DNA from: Taenia hydatigena
Lineage: Eukaryota; Platyhelminthes; Cestoda; Cyclophyllidea; Taeniidae
DNA: 64,000 nucleotides
Reading direction: 5' to 3'
Assembly (NCBI GenBank): GCA_036345935.2
Contig: JADWOT020000575.1
Coordinates: 62,001 to 126,000, forward strand
Part shown: one piece after another, positions 13,708-23,908 of the stretch
Position numbering within the stretch: position 1 is the first letter of the stretch
Layout: each line of letters opens with the position of its first letter
The notes under the pieces: model-generated
The model's database searches: none
Told to the model about the DNA's origin: nothing
What the model saw: only the letters and a program-made list of their open reading frames with translations
Made by a program: the position numbers and the translations under genes

Positions 13708-13762
13708 CAGCATCTGGTGAAAGTCCATTTTTCGCGAACAATTGTTCCTTGCGCTTACAAGT
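13708..13762 (+). CDS. candidate internal exon E1
   Basis: Bordered by TATTCCAG upstream and a strong GTAAGT donor at 13763. It is open in a frame that reads ASGESPFFANNCSLRLQ and leaves two bases (GT) in the last codon. That phase matches both acceptors of the next candidate exon. The segment is short and contains one Cys. No family is recognised from it alone. The upstream reading frame is open to about 13640, so the true start is unclear. Confidence 0.35.
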
Positions 13763-14005
13763 GTAAGTAAACACAACTTTGGAATTGACGCCGTCCTTCC
13801 TTCCTCAAGGTCATATATTCATGATCAACCGGTCAATAATTTAAGTTGGCTCATCAATCGAGCAGTCAATACACCACACGTCGTGATTTAGGTGGCGACC
13901 CACTCATGCGTGAGTGGATTCCACAGTGACTCACCTTCTTTATCGCTTGCAGTAATAGCAGTGCACACTCGGCTTAAGCACCTCTTTCTCCAGTTGTCGT
14001 TGCAG

Positions 14006-14142
14006 ATGCAAGTGGGCATCAGAGTCGCCCAACCTTACTACCGCCATCTTCATTGCCACCAACACCAGCGTTGATGTCGTGGCGGCCACAAATGGCGGTA
14101 GCGTGGAAAACTACCTTGTCCACCGGATCCTGCTCTTTCATC
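14006..14142 (+). CDS. candidate internal exon E2
   Basis: The acceptor is TGCAG at 14001-14005; an alternative CTTTCTCCAG at 13984-13993 is also in phase. The donor is C|GTAAAT at 14143. The reading frame of 45 codons has strongly coding-like codon choice. It contains two possible N-glycosylation sequons (NLT, NTS), then SVDVVAATNGG and an amphipathic helix (VENYLVHRILLFHR). It ends in phase 1, which fits the next exon exactly. The helix pattern loosely recalls the C-terminal part of glypican ectodomains, but this is a weak impression only. Confidence 0.45.
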
Positions 14143-14387
14143 GTAAATGATCTTCTACTATATGCCTCATTCTATGGCTCTTCCCTCGTCTCCGTCTCCT
14201 CTCCTGGCTGTGCTCCCATTCATACCTCCAAAACGCATTCCCCAATACGACTGACGACGACATCACCATCTCTCGACGACGTCACCAAACACACCAATAA
14301 GTGCCTGCTCCTTCCCTTTGCGATCATCATTCTTTACTCAACTTCCTCTGCTCACTTTTACTCATTCGTATTTCTTTCCTCGCACAG

Positions 14388-14620
14388 GCCTCACCCGTGA
14401 CAATAAAACACAGGACAGCCCCAGAGGCCAGCAGGTACAGACGCAGAGCCATGACGACGAGGTCGAGTTGATAGGGCACGAGGAATCAGAATGTGACCTG
14501 TCCGACTACTTGACTTTGACGAGTCAGTGGTCGGATATGGATGAGCAGGCGGAGTGGTGGCAGTTGCTACCCTCCCAGATGGCAAGTCAACTGCCAACCA
14601 CGCGGGGAGCGACGGAGTAG
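14388..14620 (+). CDS. candidate exon E3, acidic segment
   Basis: Preceded by a strong pyrimidine tract and CGCACAG acceptor (14381-14387), and in phase with E2. The frame reads through an Arg/Gln-rich start into an acidic stretch (DDEVELIGHEESECDLSDY), then a Trp-containing part (SQWSDMDEQAEWWQLLP), and stops at TAG 14618-14620. It could be a terminal exon. Alternatively the true transcript leaves it earlier, for instance at CAG|GTACAG (14429), to reach the exons at 14875 and 15012. Other good donors lie just downstream at about 14652 (CCAG|GTGAGG) and 14750 (CTCTG|GTGAGTG). I cannot settle the connection. Unidentified family. Confidence 0.4.
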
Positions 14621-14874
14621 TTGGGTGTGGAATTTGAGGGGAAGTGGCTCCAGGTGAGGAGAAGGAGGGTGGAGGATAAAGAGTTGTGGATATGGTGAGG
14701 AGATTGCAAGAAGGAAAATACAGAACTCTGTGCAACTTAATCGACTCTGGTGAGTGACTCTAATGCTCGTGCCATTGCACTTAGGACCAAGTAGGTTAGC
14801 CAGCCAGCCAGCCATCCAGTGCTTGCCTTAATACTTGAGCCAAGAGCTCAGTTGCTGCACTTCTCTTGTCCTAG

Positions 14875-14912
14875 CCAATCATCCGCTTCCTCTGGCTCGT
14901 CTGCTTCCTTCG
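14875..14912 (+). CDS. candidate exon E4, Ser/Gly-rich
   Basis: A 38-base exon with a textbook acceptor (CTTCTCTTGTCCTAG) and donor (TTCG|GTAAGT). In the frame that continues openly into E5 it encodes SQSSASSGSSASF. Such Ser/Gly clusters occur as flexible stalks, glycosaminoglycan attachment regions or GPI omega regions. The phase (two bases required before, one left after) agrees with E5. Confidence 0.45.
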
Positions 14913-15011
14913 GTAAGTTTGCACTCCTCACTTCATCTTCCCGTTTGCCATGCCAATGTCTTTCCCACCTAAGAGAACATACTTTCTTCTTTGGCTCTTC
15001 TTTCGTTGTAG

Positions 15012-15094
15012 TAATTCAAACGACTAAAGAGGCGTCTCCGTTACCTATTTTACTCGTGCCACTGCTGTCATCGCTAGCTTTAACTACAATGTAA
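15012..15094 (+). CDS. candidate terminal exon E5, GPI-signal-like tail
   Basis: Follows a long pyrimidine tract and TTGTAG acceptor. Joined in phase to E4 it encodes a short polar spacer and then a hydrophobic C-terminus (PLPILLVPLLSSLALTTM) and TAA at 15092-15094. The order of small residues, spacer and hydrophobic end is the usual layout of a GPI-anchor signal. AATAAA follows about 160 bases downstream. E3, E4 and E5 probably belong to one gene for a surface protein. A glypican-like proteoglycan is a possible but unproven identity. Confidence 0.45.
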
Positions 15095-15251
15095 TTGATT
15101 TATCGCAATTCTCACACCAATTCATCGAGCAATGATTTGACGATTTGACTGACTAGTTGATTGATTTAGTTTGACTGATTAATTAAATGTTTTATCCATA
15201 CTCTTGCCTCTTTACATCTTTTTGACCCTTTCCTTCGTTTGACTGGTTATC

Positions 15252-15257
15252 AATAAA
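15252..15257 (+). promoter_or_regulatory. polyadenylation signal AATAAA
   Basis: Canonical hexamer 158 bases after the E5 stop codon. It lies in AT-rich sequence and is suitably placed to end the transcript of exons E1-E5. Confidence 0.5.
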
Positions 15258-15269
15258 ATGATTGCGTAT

Positions 15270-16615
15270 TTTAATTATCAGTTCACTAAGGCACTGAGAG
15301 CCGGTAGATTTTTTCAATCCATGAAGACAGAATCGAGGTCGCGGCACCGGTTCTTGAATGTCTACCAGCCTAGTACTACGCTTTAGCCCCTTTCTCTTTA
15401 GTTAATAAGAGTGGCTGCAAAATGTCGCACTCTCGAGTTTCTTTCTTTTTCCTTATGCATGGAATTTCTGTGGCTGGCGCCGTGGACTCTTGCGCTTTTC
15501 ATGAGCCACTGACAAGTTGTGATGGGTGAGGTCGGAAAAAACGCTTAGGTTGGGCCACGGGCTATTGAATGCCTAAGTGTTTTGATTTACTCCTGACTAT
15601 GGAAAACAGGACCATTCTGGGTCGCCAAAATTGCCTTCAAGTATTGCCGGTAACCCTAAACCTTACTGCTTGCATGCCTCTTCACGTAGTCCTCTTTTTT
15701 TTAAGTTAGTTCCAGTCTTCTCGCATCATGCTCCATGTAGATAGTGTCTACACGGCTTTCGCAAGGTGTGAATCGGTGCAGTCCACCTATGCTTTAGCTT
15801 GCATTGCGAGACATCTTTTATGCACATCGTTGCCATTTGTGATTCTTCTCTCTCTGTCATGAGATATTTTGCATCTGGCGACCGGAAATGGTAAGCATCA
15901 CTTTGGTGGTAGTGGTACCGCAAGACTCCGCCAACCCGCGGACATCCTCGTTGTCAACCCCTGGCTCTCTCTATGAGGTATTTTCTCCCCGATCGGTAAA
16001 ACGCCCATGCAACAACTCAAAAAACTAGTAGATGTGCAGTTTTGGTTTCATGGTTGACGTGGTGGCTAAACCTAGCCAAGATATATAAGCTGGATATTGA
16101 AAAGTTGCGCAGAAATTTCATGAAAACTGAGCGACCTTTGTGCAGCAAATGCCCATGGTCTAATGTAAACGCAAAGCTCGTCCTTCACAGTCGTTGTGTA
16201 AGACATTTTGTCCAAAGTGTGTGGTCTGTATCCTTCAGAAATAGATGCAGAATTAAAGCGCTCACCCAGGTCGGGTGGGTAAGTGAGTTGGTGCTACTGT
16301 TGCTACCATTACTGCAATCTTTGAGCAACCAGGGAGTTGACACTGGTAGGGGTGACATCTTTCTAATTGCCTGCGGTGATAGGGACCGACTTCTTCCTTT
16401 GCGTCAGCCGCATGATGCCTCTTTAATGAAAGAGTGTGGTCCATATCTGCCAGGGAAGGGGTGATCGGAGCGGAGACCTCGATAAGGTTGGATGCGTGGG
16501 CTATGAGGTGGATTTAACTGCTACTGCTGCGGTCATTGAGACAACTTCGGTGAGGCGGCTCTTCACTGACGACATAAAGTGAACGCGATTTGTCCACGTA
16601 TTTACCCCATTTAAG
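15270..16615. other. no recognisable gene
   Basis: The 140-codon + ORF at 16042-16464 contains a Leu-rich run (ELVLLLLPLLQSL) but no recognisable domain or supported start. I read it as chance. Nothing else stands out. Confidence 0.4.
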
Positions 16616-16619
16616 TTGC

Positions 16620-16862
16620 TTTTGAAAATACTACAATTGCATCCGTGTTGAACCTCATAGACGCCATAGGCTTTGCCTAAAAGGATAGTAGGGTAACTTT
16701 AATGATCCAACTAACAAAGTGTAAATGTGGAAAGGCATATGGAAGAAGTATAATCGTGGTTTTTCTGCTTAAGAATGTATACTGAAGACGACAAGGACCC
16801 AACACACAAGGAGTGCGTTCAAGTTCAAATTCTGTTTCCTTTAATTACCGCCGAAGGAAGAT
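16620..16862 (+). repeat. dispersed repeat R4, copy 1
   Basis: Colinear with 23909-24202 in the same orientation. Shared landmarks include TGCATCCGTG, ATAGGCTTTGCCTAAA against ATAGGCTCTGCCTAAA, AATGATCCAACTAACAAAGT against GATGATCCAACTGACAAAGT, and TTCAAATTCTGTTTCCTT against TTCAAATCTTGTTTCCTT. Both copies end at about the same point (CCGAAG). The 81-codon ORF at 16775-17020 starts inside it and is not preserved in copy 2. Confidence 0.7.
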
Positions 16863-17537
16863 GGCACAAGGAAAGAAAGAGGGATTGGTTGCACAATCCA
16901 CCCCTATATTTCTACGATCTATATCTGTTGTGGTCCTTTGAGGTTTCGAGAACGGCGGGATGGGAGATTCGGATTGACGAGCCGATGGAGACGGAGGCGA
17001 TGGAAGTGGTGGATGAATGAAGACCGGGGCAAGGTAAGCTGGGAGCAGGAGCGAAGCACTGACGAAACAAGACGCAGCAGAACATGTCTAGAGGTTGGCT
17101 GTATGATTGACCTCTTTAAATCCGACACGTGTAAATCGATTAGTTGCACGGGGTGACTCCAAATGTCGACTGATGTGGGCTTTGGGCATCGTTCCTTGTT
17201 GATGGTTTTGCAAGAGCAGACATCACTTGCCTTTGCTTCCCACCTAAGGCGATTTTCTTGCGTAATCGTGCATGCAAAGGAGAGGATGCCGATGTTTCTC
17301 CATACCGCTTTCTGATGCTGACCTTTGAGTTGGTCACTTTTTGGGCATTTAGGTGTCCCTCTGCCCCACCACGAGATGCACACCTCAATCAGAATAAAGA
17401 ATACAAGCGACGGATGCAAAAATTAGGCCAAGGAAGTGGATGGACGAGTGGAATGATAGTTAGATAAGGACTAATTGGAGAGGCAACATATTCAAATCAA
17501 TCCGACTTTAATACGGCCCTTTTACAGGTGTGCTCTA
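16863..17537. other. overlapping ORFs, no supported gene
   Basis: The longest ORF of the window (minus, 16919-17419, 166 codons) lies here, together with open frames on the + strand over the same bases. The predicted peptides share no motif with any family I recognise. Several frames are open at once, which argues for a locally stop-poor composition and not for a gene. Confidence 0.35.
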
Positions 17538-17753
17538 CTAGGTTCGCAGGAAGGCCTTGACAAAGTGCGCTAATGGAAGTGCTATCTGAGCGCAATCCAG
17601 AAGGCCGTCTGCAGCGGCAGCCTTGACGACGCTCTCGCTGATATCGCCAAAATAGACCATCTTGACTAAAGCTTGCTTGTGTTGGATTAACGAGTCCACC
17701 ACCTTACTATTTGAAAAACGCTCTTCAACAGACTTGGATATGGCTTGCTTCAT
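17538..17753 (-). CDS. unrecognised coding-like ORF, possible terminal exon
   Basis: 71 codons from the ATG at 17753 to TAG; the frame is open upstream to about 17804, where an AG could act as a weak acceptor. The predicted peptide is regular and protein-like: a charged start (KSVEERFSNSKVVDSLI), then KQALVKMVYFGDISES and an Ala-rich end (VVKAAAADGLLDCAQIALPL). Codon choice looks genuine. I do not recognise the family. A 132-codon ORF on the opposite strand (17662-18060) overlaps it and seems less protein-like. It may be the last exon of a gene or a processed copy. Confidence 0.3.
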   Translation of the reverse strand: MKQAISKSVEERFSNSKVVDSLIQHKQALVKMVYFGDISESVVKAAAADGLLDCAQIALPLAHFVKAFLRT

Positions 17754-17809
17754 TCCAATCTGGCCGTCATTGCTACGCTCTGCCCTTCCAATGAAATGCT
17801 TCTCCTATC

Positions 17810-18480
17810 CCGTCACTATAAATTGTCAATGCTCTACCTTGCAAGTACAATATGTTCGGCAGATTAGCCAGATAGGTGCCATAGCCATCATAGCTTTGGA
17901 TGATGTACCTCTCAGCCATATTCATCTACAATATCAGCTGATTGTCCCGAAACTTAACGATTGTTTACCCGGCGGACATCAAACTATCATGGAAGGAGCG
18001 GAACTATGTACAATATCATTAGTTTACAAAATAACCTGGTTCTCATGCACAATAAGGTAAATGGATGAGAAATCGTTTTTTGGCAAACGATCGTCAACAC
18101 GCTACCGCCGCTCAGAAAAAAAACGAGAAACACACCATTAATATTACAGTTCTTAATTCGCCAAATGCAATTAGGAAATTTTTTGGTTTGAAGAAGCCAT
18201 TCTTACTTCAGAAGCGGAGTGTTCTCAGGTCCTAAGGATAGTTAAGTCTGAAGCTTGGTAGCTGAGGGATAATTTTGTAAAATGCGCCAAAGCTCTTAAG
18301 CATCCAACTAATTGCAACAAGTTTGCTTTCCAAATTTTATTGTCATGAAGAGTGCCATAATCTCTTTTTAATGGTAATTGCCAAATTGATTAATGCGGCA
18401 ATAAAATAAATAAAACAAAGGCAAATTTATGTGGATATGTGGGTTTCCATGGTAGCGGTGGCACGAAAGGAAAATTGGAT
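17810..18480. other. no recognisable gene
   Basis: AT-rich spacer before the HSP70 pseudogene. No ORF with recognisable content apart from the shadow frame noted above. Confidence 0.4.
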
Positions 18481-18484
18481 GAAT

Positions 18485-19065
18485 GAAATTGTCGAAACTC
18501 AGAGCAGCGATTAAATAGAGATTTAATGGAACACAACGTAAGAATCCCAATTAAGACGATACATGCACTTACTATGTATTCTGACGATCAGCAGGGTATG
18601 TCAATAAAGGTCTATGAGGATGACGATGCGACAACAATCTGCTGGGCGAGTTCTAATTGCCAAGTAGTTCACCAGCACCGCATTGTGTTTCTCAAAAGTT
18701 AGTAGCCCATGTTATTGACGAAAACGGCATTCCCAACATATCGGCGGTTGAAAAGTTGTCTAAAAAGGCGCTATCATAAAGATTAAAGGCAAGGATCGCC
18801 TATCAGAGGCGGATATCGAGAGAACGATAACTGACGCGGAGAAGTTGAAGCAGGAGGGCGAGAAGGTAAACAGGATGACATTGAAGATTATGCCTGAGAA
18901 CTATAGTTTTACTACAAAATCAAAAATAGGGGAAGACGATGCAATATAATTGTGTGGGTCGACGATCAAGTGGATGGACTTAAAACGAACAGGCCACAAA
19001 GGAGAATTAGTAGTTTATGCGGAAAAAGAGTTGAGAGTGTGTGCAGCCCTGCCATGGCAACGTAG
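18485..19065 (+). pseudogene. HSP70 pseudogene, C-terminal part
   Basis: Decayed copy of the C-terminal (substrate-binding) half of a cytosolic or ER-type HSP70 chaperone. Matching stretches, in order: LTMYSDDQQG for the family TYSDNQPG motif (about 18568-18597); VYEDDDA for VYEGERA; after a shift NNLLGEF, a stop, and SSSPAPH for the NNLLGxFxLxGIPPAPRG region; VIDENGIPNISAVEK for DIDANGILNVSAVEK; after another shift KDRLSEADIERTITDAEKLK for the KGRLSKEDIERMVQDAEKYK region; then MPENYSFTTKS, stop TAA at 18947, and a third frame segment TIKWMDLKRTGHKGE matching the VIKWLD helix. It carries in-frame stops and at least three frame changes. The ATPase domain is absent. I see no introns, so a 5'-truncated processed copy is likely. 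Confidence 0.85.
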
Positions 19066-19199
19066 ATCCTCGGCTCATGAGCGCGAAGACAAGGGAGGTG
19101 ACATGGACAAATTAGCAAATCTAATCAGCTTTACTTTATTCAGGCTTGAAAAGTGCGAAGGTGCGAATGACGGAAACGCACTTATCTTCTTATGATCCC

Positions 19200-19920
19200 C
19201 TGAAGATATACGCTGCCTATTGAGAATTGTTCCTTTTTTGTATTTTAGTGACCATTTTTAAACTTTTATGCACCCCCTCGGCTATTCGCTTACCCATTCG
19301 CATTTATCATAGTGTGCTCCCTTTTTCATTAGTTCGTAGCATGGTGTCAGCATATAATGCCTCCAAAGAAGATTCTAGTGGTCATTTAACTCCGCGCTTT
19401 ATGTAAGTACTACAGACAGTTTAAAACTGTCCTTGTCATAATGTTACGGCTCAGTGTTCTCGATTGCATTGTTAGAACTCGTCTTATAATGCACGTGGCT
19501 CTAGCTATTTGCGATGACGCTAGCATCAGTAGCGGTATTCGACCGGCGTAACATAGGTTTTGGATTTAGATAATTTCTCCATCCTTTCTTGGCAATTGCA
19601 TTCCACCATACGCAGCACCTAAAATTTTGCATCAATAACCTATCAATTTACAACGAATAACATCACACAATTAATTTCAAAGCCTTTAACTTTCTTCAGC
19701 AGCTTGATACGAAAATGGCATAGATAAAAGGGCACGTTAGGTGAGCTTCCCGTGTTTATAGAAGTGACCACTTCAGTTTTTGCTAAGAGAAATGCCTTAA
19801 AACACCCGTTCCGAAATAACGTATTTAATCACGCTAACTCCAAGGTTAAACCTGATTCCTCACTAGAGGTGTTTGAGGTGGTATTGGCTGAGCTGATGGG
19901 TGAGCCTGTTAAAAGCTTAT
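19200..19920. other. no recognisable gene
   Basis: Short ORFs only. The 65-codon + ORF at 19752-19949 runs into repeat R3 copy a. Its peptide (FEVVLAELMGEPVKSLWEQL in part) looks protein-like, but it is not conserved in the other R3 copies. Confidence 0.35.
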
Positions 19921-19924
19921 GGGA

Positions 19925-20100
19925 GCAACTGACACTCGCGACTACCTAGCCTCAGTCAAAAGCATTACAATAAACAGCTTCAGAGTGACATCTACCGAGA
20001 TGGGGACTTGGTACACAAATTCGGGCAAATTCACCTGTCTGGATTGCACTGCAAGCTTCATTACCCTTGGCATAAAGATTTTAGTTAAGTGATAAGCATT
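19925..20100 (-). repeat. dispersed repeat R3, copy a (inverted)
   Basis: Reverse-complement match to 50385-50530 and 58985-59120. Landmarks on the + strand here are CATCTACCGAGATGGGGACT and GGTACACAAATTC, which correspond to the complement of CCCCATCTCGGTCGACATTA and of the GTGTACTAATTCC stretch at about 50432-50465. It is the most divergent of the three copies. Confidence 0.6.
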
Positions 20101-20109
20101 CATTTCCCA

Positions 20110-21550
20110 CTAACGCTTTTATGCACGTTATTATTTCGTTTTAGCCAACAATCTTTTGAAACTTCAGCTTCCATCCCACGAAGGCGCATCACCGGCCAGA
20201 TACGAAGATGGGTTTTTCACACTAATGACTGAAAGAAAACCAGTAGATAGCATGGTCAAAGACATCTAATAAGAGGAGTATCAAAGACGGTGCTAGTGAG
20301 ACGAGGGATTATGGCAACGATTTGTTGTTTAAATGGATCTTTGAGAGACAAAGAGGTAGTCGTCTCAAACCTCCTGGTGGAAATTTTTCGTCAGAAATTC
20401 CCATGCTCGGACTGAAATTCGTTAGCCCTGGGCCACTCATTCGAAGAACTATAAGGCAGAAGACAAGGGAATTAACGGAAAACAGGCAAGACCTTATTCG
20501 ATTTTGCAATAAATACAGCGCTTTAAATGCACCTTTGAGGCGAGAAGCGGGATGTTGGACCTCGTACATGACGAGAGCGTTGAAATCAACGAAGGCGGAA
20601 AAAGCTACTATTTTACTTCCAACTAAGCCTGTATGGATGCCCCGCAATCCAAATCAATGAATTCGTAACGTGCTCCGACCGGTGATAATCGTGAGGAAGA
20701 GGATGTGAACGGGAACAGCGCTTCAGTTCCTGCACGTAATGCATAGCCTTTGAGTATGATTGTGCTCAAAGTAAAGATTCTAAAAGATGCATGAGGCCTG
20801 ATAGTTTATTTTCAGCAAATTACTGTGGTTGCTAATCAAATTTTTAATAAATATGTTTTATTTAGGCATGTTTGCATTGCCTAAATATAGCTAGAGACTA
20901 GAAAATTAAGTAGTATTCTTAACAACAACATAAATTCATAAAGTCACAAAGGCATGTAAACCACAGCAGCTTTAATACATCGCCATGTTCAAAGAAATAA
21001 TAGACATATTACTTGTCACAGATGGGGGTATGTTATGCAATTTATCAGGAAAGATTTTTGGATTAAGAGCAATTAACAGTTTAGAAAAGGAAAAGGATAG
21101 ATATTTAGGATTTGTGCAGCGTTAATGAAGACCGTGTCGAGAGAATGGCAAAAGTGTAGACGCCTGTGGTGATAAAAAATACAGGGCGATGCAAACACAA
21201 CCCTTTGCTGCGCAGCAATCTTTCTTCCACTCCAATGTGTGGCATCAGGCACCGCCACGCATGATAGTCATTGCACATCTATTTGCACACGCATGTGCGC
21301 CCGTCGCGGTGGCGACATGGAGAGGCAGGTGGAGGTGGAAGATGCGTGATGGTGGACGGTGAATGGATGGGTAAGTGGGTGGGCGGATGGGTAAATGGAC
21401 GAAGGACCTGATTCATAAGGTGTGCTAAGTAGGGCGTGCGCGCGCGCGCAACAACAGAGAGGAGGAATGGAGGTAGTAGTGGAGTGGAGTGTGATATGAG
21501 AAGCGAGTGATAGAGGAGGAGAGAGTGAAGGTGGGAGGTGCGAAACAATG
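20110..21550. other. no supported gene; both-strand open stretch
   Basis: At 20309-20660 a 112-codon ORF is open on each strand over nearly the same bases. The + peptide contains SRLKPPGGNFSSEI, which recalls the PPGG motif of HN1/Jupiter-type proteins, but the rest does not fit. Between 20680 and 21270 I see AT-rich spacer. From 21280 to 21570 the + strand is purine-rich with GGATGGGTAA-type words, so the two Ser/His/Pro-rich minus ORFs there are compositional. Confidence 0.35.
21436..21449 (+). repeat. GC dinucleotide microsatellite
   Basis: Alternating GTGCGCGCGCGCGC tract, a CpG-rich simple repeat about 110 bases before the 5S gene. Confidence 0.85.
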
Positions 21551-21555
21551 TGCAC

Positions 21556-21673
21556 GCCAGCAACCACACGACGTAGAAAGCACCGTTTATCGTCCGATCG
21601 CCGAAGTTAAGCTACGTCGGGTCAGGCTGGTACTTGCATGGGTGATCGCCTAAGAGTACTCGATGCTGCTAGC
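21556..21673 (+). rRNA. 5S rRNA gene
   Basis: A 118-base 5S rRNA-like sequence. The conserved internal control region is clear: CCGATCGCCGAAGTTAAGC (box A region), then GGTACTTGCATGGGTGATCG (box C). The first seven bases (GCCAGCA) can pair with the last seven (TGCTAGC) with a single C-A mismatch, so helix I is nearly intact and the full length is present. A run of seven T residues follows seven bases downstream. Several positions differ from typical metazoan 5S (for example GCATGG for GGATGG in box C). It could be a divergent functional dispersed copy, a recent pseudogene, or the head of a 5S-derived SINE. Only one copy occurs in the window. Confidence 0.8.
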
Positions 21674-21679
21674 CCTCCC

Positions 21680-21686
21680 TTTTTTT
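21680..21686 (+). terminator. pol III T-run terminator of 5S
   Basis: Seven consecutive T residues beginning seven bases after the end of the 5S sequence, the usual RNA polymerase III stop signal. Confidence 0.75.
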
Positions 21687-21689
21687 CCT

Positions 21690-23900
21690 TCTTTCTCCTC
21701 CTTATCATCCGCCCCCTGCTCACATACTTGCATGGCATCGGTTCTTTCTTTACCACTCCCCATATTCTCTCAAGCAATGCCCTTGCATTACGCCCCACCA
21801 TTCTTGCTTAATGCATTTAATTCATTTTGATGTAAAAGGTGGATATTTGCCTGCATTTTATTTCCTTACCCTTGTCTTTTTCCTTCATTGCCTTATGACC
21901 GTCTCTTTTCTCTACCTGTCTCACCTTTTTCTAATCTTTACCACTCCCTACTCCATCTTCCGCCAGCACTCTTTCAGGATGTCCCATTCATCTCTTTACC
22001 ATTCCCATTTTTATGGCATTATAATATTGTTGCGCCATAACCTAGAATGGAGTAGCACAGTCTACGCTGAAAGTGACTAAATAACACTGTACTGTGTACC
22101 AACACTTGTTCTAGTATAGCTTAGCTTGGATCGCCATGCACTGTCCATCTTCATCTTTTTACTGTCGCTTGAGCATGCTTTAGGTCAACTCGCCTTAGCT
22201 CCGTCTCCTACTCGTAAGGCCACTCCCTCACCTCCCCCACCTCGATTTGGGGAGGGAAAAGTACCAAAACGCCAAACTTGCATGCATTAGAGTAAGAAAT
22301 ACTGGGTTGACAAGTTAAAAGTAAATGAATGGATGGGTCTTAACGCTTGTCAATGCATAGAAATGCAGGTGGAATCAGCTCACATGTCGCCTAGGTCCAT
22401 ATGTCCCGTAAATCAACTTTTGGCCCCATAACAAAAGAACGATACAGTCAAAATTAACTACTGCCACGACCAAAGGAAGGAGAAGGTCAGGCAGAGGCCA
22501 TTACATCACTACGGCAGTGGGATACACACGAAGGGATGAATGGTGCATTGCCTCCAAAGCAGCCACCATAACACTGCATCATCACTACAGCGCCTCGGTT
22601 ATGAGCGTTTCAGAAACAATTATCCCAAGAAGCCCCTTAAGAGAGCACCAAATAAAGCCAGATGCAAACAACGTAGAGCCCTTTGCACCCTAACTCGCAC
22701 CTATGTAAACACAACAACAACTGTCAAATGAACCGACGAAATAATCTTACGAGCCGATAAAATTGGGTGGAGTCCAAAATAGCACACGATTTTGGAAGAA
22801 TAAGGCTTTCTCCGAATTCGCTAGGCATCAAGAAGGAATATGCTCAATTGATGTGCCAATGCATAGTGCATCAACCGCTGGTATGATTTAGAAAGAAAAT
22901 AAAACGTTTATTTGGAGGTAAGAATTGCATTCCACTGCGGATAGCTGCACGAGTTATGATGTCGGCTAATGCATCACACTTCTTAACATCTGGTAGGCTT
23001 CAGCGATTAACAGCAGCATCAGAACATTGGAGTGGGCACTCTGACAACTCTTAGTCGTATTAATTGTAAATCCTGTGAGTATATGCACTTCAACGAAAAG
23101 CTAAACAAGAGGCACGGTCAAGTGCGAAAGTCAAAAAATTCAGCCAGAGGCATGACTAGAGGCCAGTGGACACAAAAAGTAGACTCGCTAGGCATTACTG
23201 GGTACCAATAGTGTCACAAACGTTTACTCAAGATCCGTGCAAATAAGTGGGCCACACAATAAATAGGTGGGCGAAAAGCAAAGCGTGGTTTTTATCCAAT
23301 CGACAGTAGCTGCCGCAGGTACAAAAGGCTGCACTCAATGACGAGAAGGCATGCCTAATCAAACTAGATAAATGAAAAATAGAGCAGATGATGTAACGCA
23401 AACAAATGTATTATGATTGTGCAGGCTTACAATTTAAGCGAGTTTCTGCCTCGCTATATCCGAACCCTCAACTCACACCAACGACTGGCGCTTTCTGCCC
23501 ACAATGTCATAAAAGTGAAAATTACCGCATCGCGCTAAAGTTGGCCAGAGAGGGCATTAGGCTGGTGTACTGCACCACGTGTTCCCTCGTTTCCGTTTTC
23601 AGTGGCAAAGTTCAATGTTCTAGCTCTCCCATCACCTTAGCCAAGAGATTCCAAACCGAAAAATGTCTCCGTGCCTGAAGGAACAGAATGAAATATAGAG
23701 AAACAATCACAATTGCGGTCAATTTCCATGATAAACTTACTAATCAAATCAACAGATCAACGCCTAGTCTAAGGGTGGTGTGGACTGCCCATTGATATCC
23801 CGTTCCCAGCAGAACCTTTACTACCTCGACTTATGCTTTACAAATCACACCTGCCAATGTCGCAGAGGAGGCGATTCAATCTATCGATGAAAAAGAGCGT
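21690..23900. other. no recognisable gene
   Basis: Pyrimidine-rich sequence to about 22000, then mixed spacer. The 89-codon ORF at 21811-22080 is Phe/Leu/Ser-rich because of that composition. The 90-codon ORF at 23406-23678 has two Cys pairs (FCPQCHKS, YCTTCS) that superficially resemble a zinc ribbon. No spacing match to a named family is evident. Confidence 0.4.
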
Positions 23901-23908
23901 ACACAAGC

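Noticed and set aside
13640..13762. JIP-type scaffold similarity from the ASIPAAS stretch
   Set aside because: Match limited to six or seven residues, with no WD-type or coiled-coil context in the neighbouring exons.
16919..17419. Longest minus-strand ORF (166 codons)
   Set aside because: Several frames on both strands are open here, the peptide has no recognisable domain, and the left part overlaps sequence next to repeat R4. Probably chance.
21268..21569. Two overlapping Ser/His/Pro-rich minus ORFs of about 97-99 codons
   Set aside because: They arise from a purine-rich + strand with repeated GGATGG and GGTGG words; both frames are low-complexity translations.
23406..23678. Zinc-ribbon protein from two Cys pairs
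   Set aside because: CPQC and CTTC occur, but without flanking pattern, conserved spacing or a second copy for comparison.
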